A DNA stretch of 64,000 bases from Viridibacterium sp035456105 (GTDB lineage: Bacteria > Pseudomonadota > Gammaproteobacteria > Burkholderiales > Rhodocyclaceae): positions 116,230-180,229 of the forward strand of contig DATIDV010000051.1 in the NCBI GenBank assembly GCA_035456105.1, given 5' to 3'. The notes under the pieces are model-generated. The model was not told where the DNA came from. It was given only the letters and a program-made list of their open reading frames with translations, and searched no databases. The translations under genes and the position numbers were made by a program. Positions 60,965 to 64,000 of the stretch are shown here, one piece after another. The first letter of the stretch is position 1, and each line of letters starts with the position of its first letter.

Positions 60965-62452
60965 TTGCGACTCCCCCGCGCCAGTGGCGTCCTGCTTCAC
61001 CCCACTTCCCTGCCCGGCCCACATGGCTCGGGCGACTTCGGCCCCGGGGCCTATCACTTCGTGGACTGGCTCGTTGCAGCGGGTCAGCGCCTCTGGCAGA
61101 TCCTGCCGCTCGGTGGCATCGGCCCAGGCAACTCACCTTATATGAGCAGTTCTGCCTTCGCCGGCAACGTGCTGCTGATCGATCTTGGCGAACTGCAGCA
61201 ACAGGGCTGGCTGGACGAAGCCGACACCCGGCCCGTCGAGGGCTTTGCCGACCACCGCGTCAATTTCGCGGCCGTCGTGCCTTACCGCATGGATCGGCTG
61301 GAGCGCGCTGCCACGCGCTTCGCCGAGGCCGCCACGGGCGCGGCAAGGGTCGCCTACGAAACCTTCTGCGTCGAGCACACCGACTGGCTCGAAGACTATG
61401 CGCTCTTCATGTCACTCGCCGACGAGTTCAACTGGCAGGAATGGAGCCAGTGGGAAGAGCCGCTCGCCAAGCGCCGAGCCGCAGCGCTGCGCACCGCGCG
61501 CAAGAAACACGCGCAACGCATCGCCTTCTGGAAGTTCTGTCAGTGGTGTTTCTTCCGCCAGTGGCTGAACCTGAAGAACTACGCCAACCAGCGCGGCGTG
61601 CAGATCGTCGGCGACGCCCCGATCTTCATTGCCTACCAGAGCGCCGAAGTGTGGGTGCGGCAAGACCTGTTCGAACTCGACGACGCCGGCAGGCCCACCG
61701 TCGTCGCCGGCGTCCCCCCCGATGCCTTCAGCGAGACCGGCCAGCACTGGGGCAATCCGCTGTACCACTGGAAGGCGCACGCCAAGGAAAACTATGCCTG
61801 GTGGGTAAAGCGCATCCAGCGCACCTTCGAGTTCGTCGACATCGTGCGCATCGATCACTTCCGTGGCTTTGCGGCCTACTGGGAAATTCCGGCGAGCGAG
61901 ACCACGGCCATCAACGGCCGCTGGATGCCCGGCCCCGGCAAGTCGCTGTTTGATGCTATCGCAACCGCGCTGGGGCCGATCAAGGTCATCGCAGAGGATC
62001 TCGGCATCATCACGCCCGACGTCGAAACGCTGCGTATCGACTGCGGCTTTCCCGGCATGCGCATCTACCAGTTCGCCTTCGGCTCAGGCAGCGACAATGC
62101 CTACCTGCCCCACAACCACGACCACGACGCCGTGGTCTACACCGGCACGCATGACAATGACACAACACTAGGCTGGTGGTCACAGGCCAGCGATGCCGAA
62201 CGTCATCACGTCTGCGAATATTTCGCCACCGACGGCAACGACGTGCACTGGAGTCTCATCCGTGCCGCTTGTGCGAGTGTCGGTGATACCGCCATCCACC
62301 CGCTGCAGGACGTGCTCGGCCTCGGCGGCGAAGCACGCATGAATTTTCCGGGCAAGGCCGAAGGCTATTGGGAGTGGCGCTTCCAGTGGTCGCAGGTGCA
62401 GGACTGGCATGCGCAGCGACTGGGTGCGCTGTGCCGGTTGTATGGGCGTTGA
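60965..62452 (+). CDS. malQ: MalQ: 4-alpha-glucanotransferase
   Basis: GH77 amylomaltase that rearranges short maltodextrins left by debranching. The start is TTG at 60965 with GGAG 6 bases upstream. Landmarks are R-A-S-G-V-L-L-H-P-T-S-L-P-G, G-N-S-P-Y-M-S-S-S-A-F, V-R-I-D-H-F-R-G-F (nucleophile region) and V-I-A-E-D-L-G. The length of 495 aa matches the bacterial short form. It completes the glgP-glgB-glgX-malQ set. Confidence 0.96.
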   Translation: MRLPRASGVLLHPTSLPGPHGSGDFGPGAYHFVDWLVAAGQRLWQILPLGGIGPGNSPYMSSSAFAGNVLLIDLGELQQQGWLDEADTRPVEGFADHRVNFAAVVPYRMDRLERAATRFAEAATGAARVAYETFCVEHTDWLEDYALFMSLADEFNWQEWSQWEEPLAKRRAAALRTARKKHAQRIAFWKFCQWCFFRQWLNLKNYANQRGVQIVGDAPIFIAYQSAEVWVRQDLFELDDAGRPTVVAGVPPDAFSETGQHWGNPLYHWKAHAKENYAWWVKRIQRTFEFVDIVRIDHFRGFAAYWEIPASETTAINGRWMPGPGKSLFDAIATALGPIKVIAEDLGIITPDVETLRIDCGFPGMRIYQFAFGSGSDNAYLPHNHDHDAVVYTGTHDNDTTLGWWSQASDAERHHVCEYFATDGNDVHWSLIRAACASVGDTAIHPLQDVLGLGGEARMNFPGKAEGYWEWRFQWSQVQDWHAQRLGALCRLYGR

Positions 62453-62505
62453 ACCGTAGTTTCGTGCGGCCGGCCGATGGCTCGGTCGGAAGCGGTCACT
62501 CGTAG

Positions 62506-62535
62506 GGCGGGTTCGGAGCGCAGCGACAACCCGCC
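62506..62535. repeat. REP-like palindrome near the IS left end
   Basis: GGCGGGTT (62506-62513) and AACCCGCC (62528-62535) are perfect inverted arms of a short hairpin. A related GGTGGGT...AACCC half-palindrome follows at about 62557-62578, immediately beside the IS boundary. The stretch 62453-62579 has no gene. Confidence 0.65.
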
Positions 62536-62594
62536 ATTGGTATGCCCAGAGTTAGCGGTGGGTAGCTTCACGAACCCATACATGGACGCCCCCT

Positions 62595-62871
62595 GTTTGC
62601 ACGAACAATCTTTTCGATGGTGGCGACTCACGGAGTCGATTGCAGCCATACATTCGGTCTTTGACGCAGCCCTTGTATGACTGCTGACGCATGATGATAT
62701 TCGCGGGTCATTGCTCAATCACCCTATCGTGCTCAAGGCACAGGGGCTCGGACGAGTTGCAATGACCCCGGTCTGACCTGTGGGTGCCATCATTTCAAGA
62801 TTGCCCAGGCAATCGATAGAGCTGCCTCCGTGTTGCGTTAATCGGTACTGCTTCTTTCTCAGCCGGGTCGA
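62595..62871 (-). ncRNA. Candidate bridge/seeker RNA region of the IS
   Basis: This is the non-coding segment between the transposase stop and the left inverted repeat, downstream of the gene. In IS1111-type elements this position encodes the guide RNA that pairs with target and donor DNA. I can see short self-complementary pieces but did not resolve the two guide loops, so the call rests on position. Confidence 0.35.
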
Positions 62872-63912
62872 TTACGTGCGAGCGCAGTCTGCTTGCGCGT
62901 AATCGACCCGGAACATCTCACCAGTTCTGAGCATCGCCCAGATCCGTCGTGCGTTCTTGGCCGCCAAGGCGACCGCTGCAATGTTGTGTCCGCGTCGTTT
63001 GGCGAGTTTCACGACCCAGTCTTCTGCGTGTGCCGCGTTGTTCATCCGCACTTTGAGGACTGATCGGGCGCCGTGGATGAGTAGTTTGCGCACGTAGCCG
63101 TTTCCGCGCTTGGTGATGCCCAGCAACATCTGCTTGCCGCCGCTGCTATGTTCGCGTGGCGTCAGTCCCAGGCAGCAGGAGAATTTGCGAGCGCTCTCAA
63201 AGCTCTCGCATTGACCGAAGCTGGCCACAACTGCCGTTGCGCTCAAGAGCCCTACGCCGGGGATGCTTTCAATCAGACGACTCGCTGCATTGCCTTTGTG
63301 CTGCTGACGGATACGTACTTCCAGCACATGGATGCGCTCTTCAAGCTCGCGCAGCGCGTGCATCAATTGCACAACCAGTTCTTTGAGCGTTACGAGTTCT
63401 ACACCCGCACGTGCTTGCCACTGAGCCACGTCCTGTTTGAGTCGCTTGAAGCCCTGGGGAATGACTTCGCCAAACTCGCTGAGCAAGCCGCGAATCTGAT
63501 TGCCCAATGCGATGCGCTGTTTCATCCATAGATCACGTACGCGGTGCAGCGCTTGCATCTGCTGGCCTTCAACACTGCGCACAGCTACGCGGGGAACAGA
63601 TTGCCGCGTCGCCGCTTCGGCAATCGCCGCAGCATCACGTGCGTCAGTCTTGTTGCCGTGTACGAACGGCTTCACGTGCTGCGGCGCCATCAACTTTACC
63701 CGGTGGCCCAAGCCCGACAGCACTCTCGCCCAGTGATGGGCACCGCCACACGCCTCCATCCCGACCAGTGTTGGTGGCAACTTGGCGAAGTACGCCACGA
63801 CCTCTGAGCGCCCCAACCTCTTGCCGCACAGCTTGCGACCTTCAGCGTTCATGCCATGCACCTGAAATACGCTCTTTGCCAGATCCAGCCCGACTACCTT
63901 AAGCTCTTCCAT
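62872..63912 (-). CDS. IS110-family transposase (DEDD recombinase)
   Basis: RuvC-like DEDD transposase with a serine-containing C-terminal Transposase_20 domain. The acidic residues are visible as D10 (V-G-L-D-L-A-K), E53 (L-V-G-M-E-A-C-G-G), D90 and D93 (K-T-D-A-R-D-A). The C-terminal domain has I-P-G-V-G-L-L-S-A-T-A and L-G-L-T-P-R-E-H-S-S-G-G-K, which contains the paired serines typical of the family. At 346 aa it is full length with no frameshift, so the element may be active. Confidence 0.94.
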   Translation of the reverse strand: MEELKVVGLDLAKSVFQVHGMNAEGRKLCGKRLGRSEVVAYFAKLPPTLVGMEACGGAHHWARVLSGLGHRVKLMAPQHVKPFVHGNKTDARDAAAIAEAATRQSVPRVAVRSVEGQQMQALHRVRDLWMKQRIALGNQIRGLLSEFGEVIPQGFKRLKQDVAQWQARAGVELVTLKELVVQLMHALRELEERIHVLEVRIRQQHKGNAASRLIESIPGVGLLSATAVVASFGQCESFESARKFSCCLGLTPREHSSGGKQMLLGITKRGNGYVRKLLIHGARSVLKVRMNNAAHAEDWVVKLAKRRGHNIAAVALAAKNARRIWAMLRTGEMFRVDYAQADCART

Positions 63913-64000
63913 GACGCCCCCTCCTGTTTAGTGGTTTCTCGACAACTCCACTTTGGCACTTCGATGCCGTCGCAGGTAGGGGGCGTCCATGTCATTACCC

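Larger units (their letters stand above)
62580..63992. mobile_element. IS110-family insertion sequence, IS1111-like
   Basis: Perfect 15-bp inverted repeats ACATGGACGCCCCCT lie at 62580-62594 and (complementary) 63978-63992, enclosing one transposase gene. A further partial copy (CATGACGCCCCCT) overlaps the transposase start. The 3' non-coding part (about 280 bases) is longer than the 5' one (about 80). Together with inverted repeats near the ends, this is typical of the IS1111 subgroup. The element is about 1.41 kb and looks intact. Exact tips may lie a few bases beyond the repeats. Confidence 0.85.

Overview
The window is about 64 kb of GC-rich DNA from a Gram-negative bacterium, most likely a betaproteobacterium. 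The envelope machinery is Gram-negative: L- and P-ring flagellar proteins, lipoproteins and an outer-membrane beta-barrel. A K+-independent type H+-pyrophosphatase, a complete pel operon and a glg operon occur together, and short palindromic repeats are scattered between genes. Genus and family cannot be fixed from this sequence alone.

Layout. (1) 1-3.2 kb: the 3' end of hppA, a small unknown gene, gltX, tRNA-Val(CAC) with a near-consensus sigma70 promoter, and a frameshifted gene remnant. (2) 3.3-15.7 kb: pelABCDEFG on the + strand, encoding synthesis, export and modification of the Pel exopolysaccharide. The genes overlap tightly, and PelD keeps the c-di-GMP-binding RxxD motif. (3) 15.8-40.8 kb: a nearly continuous minus-strand flagellar block. 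Read in transcription order it is fliEFGHIJ, fliDSTKLA-motAB, flgMN, a muramidase-type flgJ partner, flgBCDEFGHI, rod-only flgJ, flgK, a PilZ gene, flgL and an unknown coupled gene. flgA sits inside it on the opposite strand. (4) 40.8-41.8 kb: a regulatory intergenic region of about 0.9 kb. (5) 41.8-48.2 kb: fliMNPQR-flhBA on the + strand. (6) 48.2-50.9 kb: a FliK-like protein and a single short flagellin, bracketed by two direct copies of a ~170-bp repeat. (7) 50.9-62.5 kb: a glycogen block, with glgA-glgC divergent from glgP-glgB-glgX-malQ. (8) 62.5-64 kb: an IS110-family (IS1111-like) insertion sequence with perfect 15-bp subterminal inverted repeats.

The flagellar gene order (fliEFGHIJ, then fliDSTKLA-motAB, with fliMNPQR-flhBA divergent and no fliO) is that of lateral or Flag-2 systems rather than a typical primary beta/gammaproteobacterial set. 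FliM lacks a recognisable N-terminal CheY-binding segment, FlhB has NPEH instead of NPTH at its autocleavage site, and FlgJ is split into separate rod-cap and muramidase genes. The lafK-type sigma54 activator usually found between fliM and fliE is absent. In its place the intergenic region holds, on the strand leading into fliE, a sequence that matches the cyclic-di-GMP-I (GEMM) riboswitch at all its conserved blocks. It also contains a sigma54-like -24/-12 element, a perfect 21-bp palindrome, and a sigma28-like promoter facing fliM.

Three c-di-GMP effectors therefore occur within about 40 kb: PelD (exopolysaccharide), a PilZ/YcgR-like protein (motor brake) and the riboswitch (flagellar gene expression). 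I infer that this locus couples matrix production and flagellar motility through one second messenger at the RNA, motor and synthase levels. The glycogen block would supply carbon storage and turnover. No CRISPR array, rRNA gene or chemotaxis gene was seen.
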